Origin: Nematostella vectensis
Lineage: Eukaryota > Cnidaria > Anthozoa > Actiniaria > Edwardsiidae
Length of the DNA stretch: 60,000 bases
Direction of reading: 5' to 3'
Assembly (NCBI RefSeq): GCF_932526225.1
Contig: NC_064045.1
Location: 4,228,498 to 4,288,497 of the forward strand
Positions 46,580-57,697 of the stretch are shown here, piece after piece (within the stretch, counting starts at the first letter, position 1; each line of letters starts with the position of its first letter). Position numbers and translations under genes: made by a program. The notes beneath the pieces are model-generated. The model was not told the DNA's origin. It did not search any database and saw only the letters and a list, made by a program, of their open reading frames with translations.

Positions 46580-46900
46580 GAAATGGCGAGGAGTCAAGAA
46601 GGAGGCTGAGAGACGAAGAAAAAGTATGACGACTATGACTGGGTACATCAATATAGAGAGGGCGAGCTCAATAAGCTAGGTATCGGTCCTTAATCCAAAC
46701 ATAGAGAATGGAAGACCTCAAGAATAGGCTGTCAAAAGCAATAGGTGCAGGCACTAGACTGAGAAGAATATGGAGCTCGAAAAAGATCACAGGAAGAACG
46801 AAGATGAAGCCATCAGTACTCTCAGTTTTGTTATATGGTTGTGAGACCATAAGATGAATAAGGAAGACGATAAGATGCTGGCTTAATGTATTGTGCCCCC
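46580..46900 (+). pseudogene. Non-LTR retrotransposon RT C-terminal fragment
   Basis: A plus-strand frame reads MEDLKNRLSKAIGAGTRLRR then IWSSKKITGRTKMKPSVLSV and LLYGCETI. This is the familiar R(I/L)xKA...IW.S..I...TK...SVLLYGCETW segment after the RT domain of LINEs. A stop follows at ETIR and no catalytic part is present, so it is a dead fragment. Confidence 0.72.
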
Positions 46901-46929
46901 CCCCCCCCAAAAAAAAAAATAGATATAGA

Positions 46930-47300
46930 TACAATTGCCTGAGAGTTAATAATTGAGTTTCTAAAACTTTCTTATCAAAATCATCATAAAAAACGCTGTC
47001 CAGCTCTTCTTTGAAGCAGTTTCCTTGGAAGGCTTTACAGAGGTGCTGCTCCAAATACACAAAGGTCTTAAAACCTTTTTGATTGAATCGTGTCCGAATA
47101 CTTGTTGCAGCAGGTCGATTTTTTTTCAACATAAATACACATCTTTGGGTGAAGACAAGAGACCATGATATAACAGAACGAATCCCCGTGGCCCATGATA
47201 ACGTCCAAGAAAGCTATTTTTAGATTGCGCGAGCTTGTCAATCATAGCATCCATACATGGTTCGTCGCGCCACATTTGGTTATGGGCACCACGAGCTAGT
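46930..47300 (-). pseudogene. Possible hAT-like transposase fragment
   Basis: A minus-strand frame gives TFVYLEQHLCKAF, FKEELDSVFYDDFDKKVLET and QLLTL. The YxDDFDxxxLETQLL pattern is one I associate with hAT-type domesticated transposases of the ZMYM1-like group. The upstream frame (QMWRDEPCMDAMIDKLAQ) has no recognised domain. A stop and frame change lie near 47130. The family call is tentative. Confidence 0.4.
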
Positions 47301-47768
47301 ACAATTTCACACCAAATTATTTCCCTCTGCACTTCTTTACTTCGTCCTGTTTTTATCCTTTTAGCTTCTCTTCAAGGCTCATGATCACAATGCTACTCAT
47401 GGGGTGGTGTCCTGTTATCTGTTAAGTTATAAAAAAGTTCAGTTATCTAAATGTTATATAAATAATCGAACGAGAAGACGTCGGGGAGACGGTGAATTTG
47501 GAGTTCATTCAAGATGCATCGTGCAGACTCCTAAAAAGTTATTTTTCTCTGCAATTCGGTAAGATAGAATACCTAGGCATTCTCAGAGTCTATGTTATGT
47601 ATTTTAATACAAGAAGGCCTTTATTTTTCTTTGATTTATAACATTTTTAAATGAATGAACTTCAATTTTTCACGCAAATGTTCAGAAATCATGTCACTCA
47701 AGAAACCCTTGTTACTGGAATAAGATCTACTTCATTATAAAGACTTGAAGTCTTTTATTTGTAATATC
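47301..47768 (+). repeat. Dispersed 480-bp repeat, copy 2 (promoter-like)
   Basis: Matches 30228-30712 in direct orientation. It keeps TTATATAAATAATCGAACG, GAAGACGTCGGGGA, GAGTTCATTCAAG, the donor-like CAATTCG|GTAAGA and TTCAGAAATCATGTCACTC. Differences are small indels and substitutions spread evenly. Confidence 0.75.
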
Positions 47769-49124
47769 GGTGTGAATATAATGGTATTAAGTTCTGGATG
47801 TATCTTTTTCATTCAAAGGGAATTGGAAGAGAATTGTGTTTTGTAAACACAGATTTATGATTGATTGTTGTGTTATAAGTAATTTGCGAATCAGCAGTGA
47901 AAACTTTTACTGGGGAAGTTGATCCCAGAGCCTAAAATCACGCACTTTATGCATTTCAATGTCCCAGAAACGGTTGATTGGCTCCAGCGTACTGTATGGA
48001 AGATCATTTTTACAGCGTTCGTAAAAAAGGAAGGTATTTTCGGTCAAAAAGATTTCCGAAACATCCTTCACATTGCTCAAGATGTGATCGCGCGTAAGAC
48101 TCTTGTTGCTAGGAAACGTGAGCGATAACCAATCAGAGACGTCTCTAAAAATAACTGCTTGTTCTAAAAATAGTTTTTACGGTAGTCATCATTGGAACAT
48201 ACCCTAATAGGGGGGATTCGTTTTCTTACATCATGGTCTCTTGGTGAAGATGAACTCTTTTTTTCCTATTACTGGGGGAGGGTCCCATTTTTTCGTTTGT
48301 CTAAGGGGAGGGTCGTATTTTTTTTTCGCATATTTTAAAAAAACAGAGCCCTCCATCACCCGTCACTTAGAAAGGTCAAGCGAATCTGAATTGAGTTTTT
48401 TTTTGTTCAGTTGAATGTTTTTCCTTGCTTGTATACACTAAAACACTTTTTCCGACTGTGTTATTGTAGCAAATAAAATTAGGCGCCATCTTGGTAGAGT
48501 TTCTCTTGAAGTTGAAGGATTAGCGAAGCGTGGTGATCCTCGGGGACCCAGACCACGTCGTCCTGGGTCCCTGAGGCCCGACGCCCGAAGACGATGGGTA
48601 TTCTAGTATTGTGTAATACCAGAAAATATCCATACCCCTCCCCCCCTATTGAGGGGTCGGAGGTATGACCCCCCCACCCCTCTGGAATTTCCAACCCCCT
48701 GGAAAAAGATAATTACAGTAACTGTTAAGGAAAAAGGGCATTTACCCCCCCCCCCCCCCCCCCCCCAACCCCACCCCCTCCTCCCCTCTGCAAATAACTG
48801 GGCATCTGAGCCCCCGGAATTCCCAATCCCCTTGGGGGGGGGAGGGGTCAAGTGTGACACGCATAAATTACACCTCGCCACTACCAAGACGACTACCTCT
48901 CACGACAGAATAAATCTCCTCGCGCTTATACTTATAACAAAGCTGGCTCAAAGCTTTACAATCACCGGAGTTGCTATCACTCAGTCTTGTACCCAGCTCG
49001 CGCTGTCAATCGGGAAACGCCTGGCTTTTTCTGCTGGAGCCATCTTTTTTGTTCTCTCCTTGCTTTCGTGACTTCGTCTTTAGATTTAAAAAAAGGTTGA
49101 TTTTTACACCAACGAAGCTTCAAA
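47769..49124. other. Upstream region of DXO; hairpin and C-tracts
   Basis: Contains G-run blocks shared with 45280-45530 (about 48250-48420), a 14-bp-stem hairpin at 48538-48578 (CCTCGGGGACCCAG / CTGGGTCCCTGAGG), C-runs at 48746-48767 and about 48830, and the likely DXO 5' region after about 48880. Nothing codes convincingly here; open frames across the C-runs are artefacts. Confidence 0.5.
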
Positions 49125-51800
49125 ATGAAACGAAGATATGAAAACGATCCCAAAGAACACGATGATACTAAGCGGGAGCGAAGGGAGGAAGCAGCGGAAA
49201 CGGAACCGGATAAAACATTAGCGGTTACTCCAATCGATTCGTATCGATCGAGTTTCCCGTACTTCAGAAAACCATCAGAAATTGGTCACTTTTCCTTGGA
49301 TGTAGATAGGAAATTTCACGATGACAGTCATCAGTTGAAGTATTTTTGCCCCCCTCATGAGATCCACTTCGATCTAAGCGAAGGATATAAAGAGTTCAAA
49401 GCGAGAGACGAAGATGTGAAAGAGGGACTAGGTCATTTGCTAGAGTGGATTAGTGCTCACAGAGAGAAATTTGCACTACCAGGTGAAGAGAGGGTAGAGA
49501 ATGGACAAGCCGCAGATGCCAGACCAGCAACGAAGAGGTGAGTACTAGAAGTGTTTTGAGATTATTATTTATTGAGATGTTGACGTTAATCATAATGGTT
49601 TAGATATTGATTATTTATTATAATTGGACGATGTAGAAGTGATGGTAGTAAGGTAATAGTAACGGGGTGGGTGGGTGGTTCTTCAGGGTAAACGTGATAG
49701 AGATGCTCGTGATAGAGATGCTTGTCAGGAAATTTAAAAAATACCCCTTACAATACCTGCACAACCAAAAATTGCTACCCTAAAAATACCTATGTTAATA
49801 CCAATTCATTTTTCAATGACAATGACTACAATGGTGATGGTCTTAACAGTTTGAACACCAACTTTGTGACATGGAGGGGCCATCTCACCAAGCTGCTATG
49901 CACTCCATACGAGACCAAAGAGCCCTGGCAAATGGCTGCAACCCTATTCAAGGGCACTATATACCTCAGCGAGGTAGAAACTCAGGAGGCATACGATCGT
50001 CGAAAGAACATGGAAGAGCGACATAAAGAAATGTGTTACTGGGGGCATAAATTTGAAACATATGTCACAAAGCTTGTGTCTGAACGAGGCAAGAGGGAAA
50101 CAGTGATGGGAGCATCGACATCTACTGCGTCAACATCAGAGGGTGGCGCTTCAGCTAAGCCTGTCAATAATTCAGAAGCTTATGTGTCAGTGTTCAGATC
50201 AAGACTAGAGAGGCATTCCCTGGTGTTTGGTGCCGAGATAGACTGCTGCACTAAGGTAATTCCTACTTGAATAGATTACTGGTATGGACTATATAAAATG
50301 ACTTTGTACCTGATGTTTCCACTTCCTTCTTATAAACCCACCTCACTACCATTTTAGCACTCTTTACCCTCACGGTTTCATGTCTCCCACAACAATTCCT
50401 CCTCTCCACACTGCATCCACTACCCCGCTCACGGACCACCCCGCTCACAGACCACCCCGCTCAAGTGCTACTCTCATCTATTGTGCCTTGGTATGAATAG
50501 CCCAGTACCTTCAGGCGATATTTATCATTTGAAAAAAAAAATAGTATTTGAAGATGACTTTATAAGAAATAACCCACTTTTTGGCTGCTAAGGGGGGTGA
50601 GAGTGCACCCCCCTGTGTACACGCCTCACCTTGTGATGCCTCCAGAAGACCTTGATCCCATGGTGCTACTCAGACATTAGCATGCTGGGAAGTATCTACC
50701 CTATTTTGGGGTTTTTATTTTGGGGGGACTTAGAAAACTTTGTCTGGTATTTTTTGGTCTCAGCATTTTACCCCATGCTACTGTAGAAAGAAGACTTTTC
50801 TGTAAATTTGAAGTAGAAGAATGGAACACATTTCTCTTCAAATCACAATAATATGCAGTTATTTTACTGTTAACTTTAGACTTTTTTGAGAAATTTTCAG
50901 GGTTTGTAACTGTCCTTGTTATTTTTCGGTGTATACTGTATTTACTCATGTATAATACACACTTTTCCATGTGAAAATGACCTTAAAAATTGGGGTGCGT
51001 ACTATACATTTCTTATACACTTCTTATTTGTGAGGTAAAACATTTGCATAATAACAAAAACAATGGAGGCTCTTGAGTAATGAGTATAAATAAATAAAAG
51101 GTATTTAAACCCTGCGACGATGTAAATAAAAACATGGACATAAAATATCTATGCCTCTAGTTTGCTTATTTTTATTAACATATAATTTTTCCACATATTT
51201 TGAATCTTGGATTTTTGTGAAATATAGCTACTTTTCTAATTTTTGAAAATGGTCTAAAAAATCAAGGTGTGTACAGGATTATACATAAATGCGTATTATA
51301 CATGAGTAAATATGGTAACTTTCTTTGTTGTTTGTTGCTGTGTTTTTTTTACTTCTTGGCCCCACATTTTACAGGAAACAGAAGAATCGCCAGGAAATTA
51401 CATCGAGCTCAAGACGTCTCATGCTCCACACAATCACCAACAGCACTGGTCCTTCAATCGCTACAAGTTGCTCAAATGGTGGGCACAGTCTTACCTGGCA
51501 GGGGTGCCAAAAATTATTGCTGGTTTCCGTCATCATCACAGTCATGTGGATAAACTCCAAACTTACAACACCCTGGAAATACCCCATCTCCTTGAAAACC
51601 AACAAAACATGTGGGATTCAACCATCTGCTTCAACTTCCTGGAAAAGTTTCTACGCTGGTTGCGCTCTGTGGTGGTGTTGGATGACCCAAACAGAGTTTA
51701 CCTTTTCTCATTCAGGGCTCCATTCGAACAAGTGAAATACCAGGAATTTACAAATGGGGAGCATAAGTTTTTGCCAGAGTGGTATATTAAGACATTTTAA
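49125..51800 (+). CDS. DXO: DXO/Dom3Z decapping exoribonuclease
   Basis: This is a complete gene of the DXO/Rai1 family, enzymes that remove incomplete or NAD 5' caps from RNA and degrade the body 5' to 3'. Three exons: 49125-49537, 49850-50255 and 51375-51800. Phases agree (2, then 0) and the product is 414 residues, close to the family's roughly 390-400. Exon 1 has the family signature YFRKPSEIGHFSLD after a charged N-terminus. Exon 2 has NFVTWRGHLTKLLCTPYE, GTIYLSEVETQEA, CYWGHKFETYVTKL and FGAEIDC. Exon 3 has YIELKTS, LLKWWAQSYLAGVPKIIAGF and FLRWLRSVVVLDD. The catalytic acidic residues of EVET, AEID and the E-K pair of ELKT are all present. A Ser/Thr/Ala-rich insert (about 50110-50150) is less usual. 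Start: first ATG, in-frame with the conserved core. It looks functional. Confidence 0.95.
50938..51315. mobile_element. MITE in DXO intron 2
   Basis: TGTATTTACTCATGTATAAT at 50938 is matched inverted by ATTATACATGAGTAAATATG at 51294. A second pair (GGTGCGTAC / GTACACACC) lies further in. It is non-coding and about 375 bp. Confidence 0.8.
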
Positions 51801-53538
51801 ATCAATTTTGTATAGTTACTTGTGTGTTTTGAGGGGTAATCAAGTGATAGATGGCAATACTTGTTCAGAAATAGCAAGCTTGATCATCAATAGGAATTTA
51901 ACTGGTGCTCTTCTTCTAAAACAAAATAAAAGGACTAGTCTTTTAGCGACATGTCAAGTTATCGTATCTATTTATAAAAAAAACTATTTTTGAAAAACAA
52001 AATGGACCATGTTTTCTATCTATTGTTTGGTAAATGTAATTAAAATAATAATGGTTTTGGAAAAGAACCTCTGAGCTGTTCTAATGAATAGGTCATGAAA
52101 GAAATAGATGAAAAAAGTCATAGGGGCATTGTTTTTACTTATTTTACACCAGATTTTAATTCCCCCTCACCTTAAAATCTACATAAGCCTGTAGAGCTAA
52201 ATCTAGAAATCTATATACATGCTACATTTGTATCTTTTTCCAGACAGATTCATTGTTATCCCATACTAAAATACTGAGAATCACAATAATACAATGATTC
52301 AGTATTCCATACTTTCAGATAATAAAAAAGTCCAAATATTGTTCTGTTTGTGGATTATTTTGGGGGAAATTTTAAGTGGTTATGTTATGAAGAATTCTGG
52401 GAGCTATGGTTTGTTCAACAAAAAAAGTTATTATTGTCATATAATAGTGCAGGGGAAGATAAGACCCCACCCTGCACGTGCAGAGATAAGAAACTATGTG
52501 GGTAACTAGGCAATGGAATAATTTGACTGCGTCAGTAATTAAAAAGGTAATTAATTTTCATTGTATATTCTTATAAAAAAGATTCTAGATGGAGCTACTG
52601 TAAGGATGTCATTTTCTGCTCCGGATCTCAACCTGAATTTTTCTTTAGATACTCCCATGTATTATTATGCTAGAGGATCCAGCGTACTTTGCGGGCAGTT
52701 GTGACCTTTGACCTGGTATTTGATGATAAGATAGAATTTTGAAATGTTCAATAAAATATAGTGTCCCCATTTTATTTTTGTGCTTTTATGTTGACCGTAG
52801 GTCTCGCAGGTCTATTTTGTTTTCAAAAATAGCCTTTAAAAACATGACCCCCTCACTCCCTTCTCACCGCACGCACGGTGTGAGACTCGGACTGAGCTGT
52901 CGGTTGCGTCCCATTCGTCCCAGGGTTCCCGCCTACGGTATTTATAATAAAAAAAACTCTTCGTGTGCTACGCTTTTTCGTGCACGGAACAATATTAGTA
53001 AGGAATAATGACAGTAGCACGTTTCGAGTATTAGATTTATTAAGGAGTCACGGAACATTGCTTCTGCGTCACTCCATCCGGTGGATCATGAATATGCATT
53101 ATTGTCTCAACAACACAATCAAGACTAGTAAAACGTGATCGGTGGGAATCGGTGAACTTCTTTTCGATTGCAGCGAATAATACTTTCAGTGCGAACAAGA
53201 CTAATTTCCAGTGATATATATATATACAGCTTATGGATTTGTTCTGGTGAAATTTGACCCCGAAAGCGTGATAGAAACTTGTTATCTTTCATCGTACAAA
53301 CACTACTGAATTCTCTTTCTGTTGTGATACGAAATGATGTACTGAACGGTTACAGCGAAATTATCGACGACTTTGAATGTGAAGAATGAGCTTATGCCAT
53401 GGAAACTTGAGGGAAATCGATTATTTTGCGAATTCTTTTTTTAACGTGACTATCTCTTCATTAGTTCGTGCTGGCTTGAACTTATAGAAGCGTGCAACAG
53501 CGGAAATCGACTGAGCTCTTCAACTTATTTATTATATT
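51801..53538. other. Intergenic, DXO to membrane-protein gene
   Basis: AT-rich with no recognisable gene. The last 350 bp may hold the promoter and 5' UTR of the gene at 53539; a TATATATATATA run at 53215-53225 is one candidate element. Confidence 0.5.
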
Positions 53539-54314
53539 ATGGCTGGCGATTTCCCCAACTGGCTTGGGCCTTTATTGACCTCAGTACTTTTAATTGTAAT
53601 CATCATTTGTGTTTGCTGGTATTACTGTTACTGGAAGCCGAAAAAGGAAAAACAAAACAAAGACAAAGAGTCCGGAATTGAGGCAGGTGTGAAACGCGAC
53701 ACTGGTTGTCCTGTTATTCATGATAAAAGGCACAATAAATTGAGTCCTCATCGCACACTAGGGGGCAAATACGAGGATGATTCCACATACTGGGGCTATA
53801 CAGGGCCATCAGGGTTGGTGGGGATGAATTACGGATCATATGGCTTGGACTACTGTCCGATATCCGACACACAGCTCCCGATATGCAACGAGTACACTCT
53901 CCCAAAGTTCCAGTACAGTAAATATGATTATGCAAATAAGTGTAAGATGGTGTCTCAAAAGTGCAGAGACCCAAGGAAAGGTTCACCAGCACGATGCAAG
54001 AAGATTGAGCGCACTCACTGTGCTTCGGCACATGTCAAAAAATGCATGAAGAAGGGGAGTGTGTGCGTCAGCCAAGCCTCCCCGCAATTATGGAGGGGGA
54101 GTCAATGGGGTCCCTTTGTTTGGAGGAGGCTGAGGAGGAATTTGGTCCAGTTAAAAATGCCTGCTGTTATACTCGTGAAAATGAGTTGGTATACAATAAA
54201 ATTATAGCTCCACCAGCAAAGCCAGATGACAAGAAATCTGATTACAAGGCAACATTTGATGGCGTAGACATTTGTGTTAGCTGTGAAGGCGATACATGCC
54301 ACGAGACTGTATGA
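53539..54314 (+). CDS. Single-pass membrane protein with Cys-rich ectodomain, frameshifted
   Basis: From ATG 53539 the frame encodes a short N-terminus, one membrane helix (LLTSVLLIVIIICVCWYYCY, about residues 13-32), a Lys/Glu-rich stop-transfer segment and a Tyr/Gly-rich stretch. Then comes a Cys-rich region (CKMVSQKC, CKKIERTHC, KKCMKKGSVC). Near 54092 the coding pattern leaves this frame. The original frame gives an atypical Trp/Arg-rich tail to 54207. The next frame carries CLEEAEEEFG, ACCYTRENELVYNK and DGVDICVSCEGDTCHETV to a stop at 54314, continuing the Cys-rich, acidic composition. The switch falls at a GGGGG run, so a one-base indel (real or an assembly error) is likely. An unannotated intron is less likely because no good splice pair is visible. 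Family unknown. Confidence 0.55.
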
Positions 54315-54662
54315 TAATACACCTATACACATACTTTTATAAAGAATTACTAAAACGTACTTGTGCTACAAAGGATTCCCAATATTTTGGTACAGGACTG
54401 GTGTTGAAAAGATTTAGAAATTACCCTTAAAGATGCCTATATAGGTATGTCATGACTTAATTTGATACCTCAAAAGATAACATTTTTTGGATGCCTCAAA
54501 AGATAATATTTGATTAAAGGAGAAAAATAGAACCCAAAAGAGAGCTTTCGAGCTCTAAAAGATAACAACCTCTGAAAACTATAATAATCATCTCATTTCC
54601 TGTACCTAAACTTTTGGGATACTGCCCCTCTCTCTACCGGAGATACTGCCCCTCTCTCTATT

Positions 54663-55881
54663 GGAGAGGTACTGTACAGGACCCGAAATGATCCCAGGAC
54701 CCGAAACGATCCCAGGACCCGAAATGATCCCCAAAAGTACCCCAACTGATCCTCGGACCCGAAACGATACCGAGGAGTCCCCGAAATCAACCCCAAGGAA
54801 TTGCGGTAATGGACAAAGGGAAAGCAGAAGAAATACTTGCAAGTTTTGAAGCATAATAAAGGGTTAAGAGCGACTCGATTTCTAAGCAACGTGACTTAAA
54901 AATATTAAATTCCAACACAATACTTCTATTTATTACATTGCCCGGCGTTAAACCCATAAACAGAGTCCAAAACAAATACACAACTTTAAATTGCTACTGA
55001 AAGGAATACAGCATAAACATAGCACAGCTTTGCTCAGATCAACCAAACTTTTGACCTTCCATCACACTCTTAACATTTTGCGGTTCCGACACATGACTCC
55101 GACACTATAAATCTCATTTCCGGTAAACATCACCCCTAAAAATTAATATTCATCTGACAACCAAACATGTATTTCACCACGAAATCCTTGTTCACACGAG
55201 CGAATATTTACCTACACATTTTAGGCAGCCGGTTTGGCCGAGAAGATGGAATGACAAAAGCACACTGAGTAATACACTCGAACAACCCTTCTACTATCGA
55301 TGCAAAATATTAAGAGGATGTGAAAGCAATATTATGTGAGTTTTGAATTTCCTCATGTAGTCGTGCGTATACCCCGGCATGATCTCACGATATGATAGGT
55401 CTTTCATTTACCGAAAACAAACATGCCAAAAAATAACTTTAAAACATTTCGCTTCCTATGTAAAGCAGCATGTCCCATCTGTAAAGACTTTCTTTTATGG
55501 CTTGTTATGTAAAAATGATTTATCCACGCCGGGCTCCTCAAATTACTATCACATGAGTTGTTAGTTGACCCCAATTTCTGACTCAACCACTGTATTTCCC
55601 CCGCAGTCGTATATAAAAATCTTAATACTATAGTTTTAGTTAATGTAAATTTCCTTTTAATAACACAAACAAAGCTAAATGTTTCATATGTTTTTAAAAC
55701 TGAAAGCCAATCCTTACACATTCCTTTAGTTGTCCATTACTGTAATTCCTTGGGGTTCATTTCGGGGACTCTTGGGGATCGTTTCGGGTCCCGGGATCAG
55801 TTGGGGTACTTTTGGGGATCGTTTCGGGTCCTGGGATCGTTTCGGGTCCTGGGATCATTTCGGGTCCTGTACAGTACCCAA
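54663..55881. mobile_element. About 1.2-kb foldback-type element with 145-bp inverted ends
   Basis: 54663-54812 and 55737-55881 are inverted copies of each other at about 95 percent by eye. Each end is itself built of 18-bp subrepeats (GACCCGAAACGATCCCAG and variants). The outer limit is GGTACTGTACAG. The roughly 920-bp interior is AT-rich and has no recognised gene. Confidence 0.82.
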
Positions 55882-56828
55882 TTCTTGTATTGATTGGTAT
55901 TGGTGCTATACTAGAGAGAGTCAGAGGAGGTGAGAGGGTTAGGCAAAAAATAATATTAGAGTGACAGGCTATGCAACAAGGCAATTGGAGGGGGATAGAC
56001 AGTTACTGTCTAATTCTAGAGTTGGAGGAAGAGGGGGGCAGCCAATATTATTTCCATAGAAGGAAGGTTGACTAATTCATTACCACTGTTCTGTACAGAA
56101 ATAACTATGGTATGAAAGCTTAGTTTTACACAGCATATTTCATAGCTGTCCACACACATTAGGCGGGTGTCACAAGATTTTGGACACCATCACAAGCCTA
56201 ATTTTTGTGAGAATGTCCATTCTCTGTATTCACCCGCATTGGCTCTCTCTGGGATTTCTTTTCACATATTTTTTGTATTTCACTTGATTTCACAAAATTT
56301 CTGTCCAAGTTGGGTTGACAGCTAAGATGTTTTTATTTGTGTACATTTTTTATTCAAATCTATATTTCAATATTTATATGCAATGCATACGAAACATTAC
56401 ATCAAGCATCTTAAATGCTCTTTAATTTGTTTTAATGAGATAATGTTTTTTTTTCTGCATTTTACTAAGTGGTAGTGGGTCTGCAGTGAGTTGCTAAAGT
56501 GGTCTCATAGAGCAACGCTTTTTCAGAAAAAAGAATTGTAGGGCTTTAAATTTATTCCCAATGTAGTAGATATTAAATGATTTATCTCAGATTTAACAAA
56601 AAGGAATTTTAAGACAATACAGCAGCTATTGCAACCGTTTTCGAGATCCACTTCTACTTTTTTAAAATGCCAGTATTCATTAGAACAATGGAACCTAAAT
56701 ATAACAATAGTTTTTAATCCTTTACTTTTAGTATACTTTACTTCTATTAATCCCATCTCAGTAAATCATATTGGAAATAAGTATTTGACATTGTGTTATA
56801 TCGTGTTTCTGTGGATGAGCTTAGTGGC
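55882..56828. other. No gene seen
   Basis: AT-rich sequence. Short frames lack domains or splice context that I can support. Confidence 0.5.
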
Positions 56829-57107
56829 TTAAGGCCTAAACCATCTATGCATGATAAATATCGTGTCACGGGTCGCTCTCACCCTCATTTCATACAGCAC
56901 ATTTCTCACGCTGTCAACAAAATTTGCGAGATTTCGTGAGCGTTGCACCCAATAAGCGAAAAGGAAGCTAAGTGCGCTGAATATGATTACTGGTATTGTG
57001 TGGGCTACATAGTTTATTAAAAATGTCACTTTTAACATTTTTTTTAGATAACATTGAAAACCCAAAACGTAAACAATGAATTGTAGAATGAAAAAAACCG
57101 TCACCAA
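56829..57107 (-). other. Open frame with several hydrophobic segments, doubtful
   Basis: A minus-strand frame of about 90 residues with two or three possible membrane helices (VTVFFILQFIVYVLGF, TIPVIIFSALSFLFAYW). It lacks an in-frame ATG at its start, so it could only be part of a spliced gene. AT-rich DNA readily gives hydrophobic frames, so this may be chance. Confidence 0.2.
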
Positions 57108-57200
57108 CGCCGTATTGGTTCATGATTTTGTTTCAAAGAATGAGTATGTACAGTGCTAATAATGATTGTAAATATAAATTGTAAATGCATTGTGAATCCA

Positions 57201-57527
57201 TTAGTTGTATTCAGGTGTTACCCTTTGAAAAACGGAAGTTAACAATGCGAGAAAAAATGCGCTGAAAACAAAAGAACGAAAGCGACTGTTGTAGGGATGA
57301 AGAAAAAGTAAAATAAAAGAAACTAGAAAACAGCATAAGGAAAACCATTTAAGAGAACATGAACATTTAAGACTAAACGTGCTACAGGGTAAAGATATAC
57401 TGTTAACTAATTGTTCAAAAGGGATATTTTCAATGGTGAAATCCAGGCTAAAAGTGTCATTCAACCGTGGGAGCCTAGTCAGCCTGTGTCCTTTGAAAGT
57501 ACGATAGTTTGTGTCAGATTGCTCCAT
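57201..57527 (-). other. Open frame with two hydrophobic segments, doubtful
   Basis: A minus-strand frame from ATG 57527, 108 residues. It has a polar N-terminal half and two hydrophobic stretches (WFSLCCFLVSFILLFL and SFVFSAFFLALLTSVF). No family recognised. It is followed on the same strand by another hydrophobic frame (57107-56829), and the two could be exons of one small membrane protein, but I see no compelling splice pair. Confidence 0.25.
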
Positions 57528-57697
57528 TATTTTCCAGCTGAGCGATTCATTGACACCCTATCATGGGCCTATCACTAGCGTCTTGGCTGCATATTTTTGG
57601 ATGAAATTCTAAACTAATCTAAATCACAAGCAAATACCTCTGAAATGCACATCGCGGGTCAATTCTTCGGCGAGCTTTCAACATCTTTATCACTATT

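Noticed and set aside
48603-49071. Gly- or Pro-rich frames upstream of DXO
   Set aside because: They depend on C-runs; no domain and no splice link to DXO.
51325-51735. Alternative frame over DXO exon 3
   Set aside because: The frame 51375-51800 carries the conserved DXO motifs and fits exon phases.
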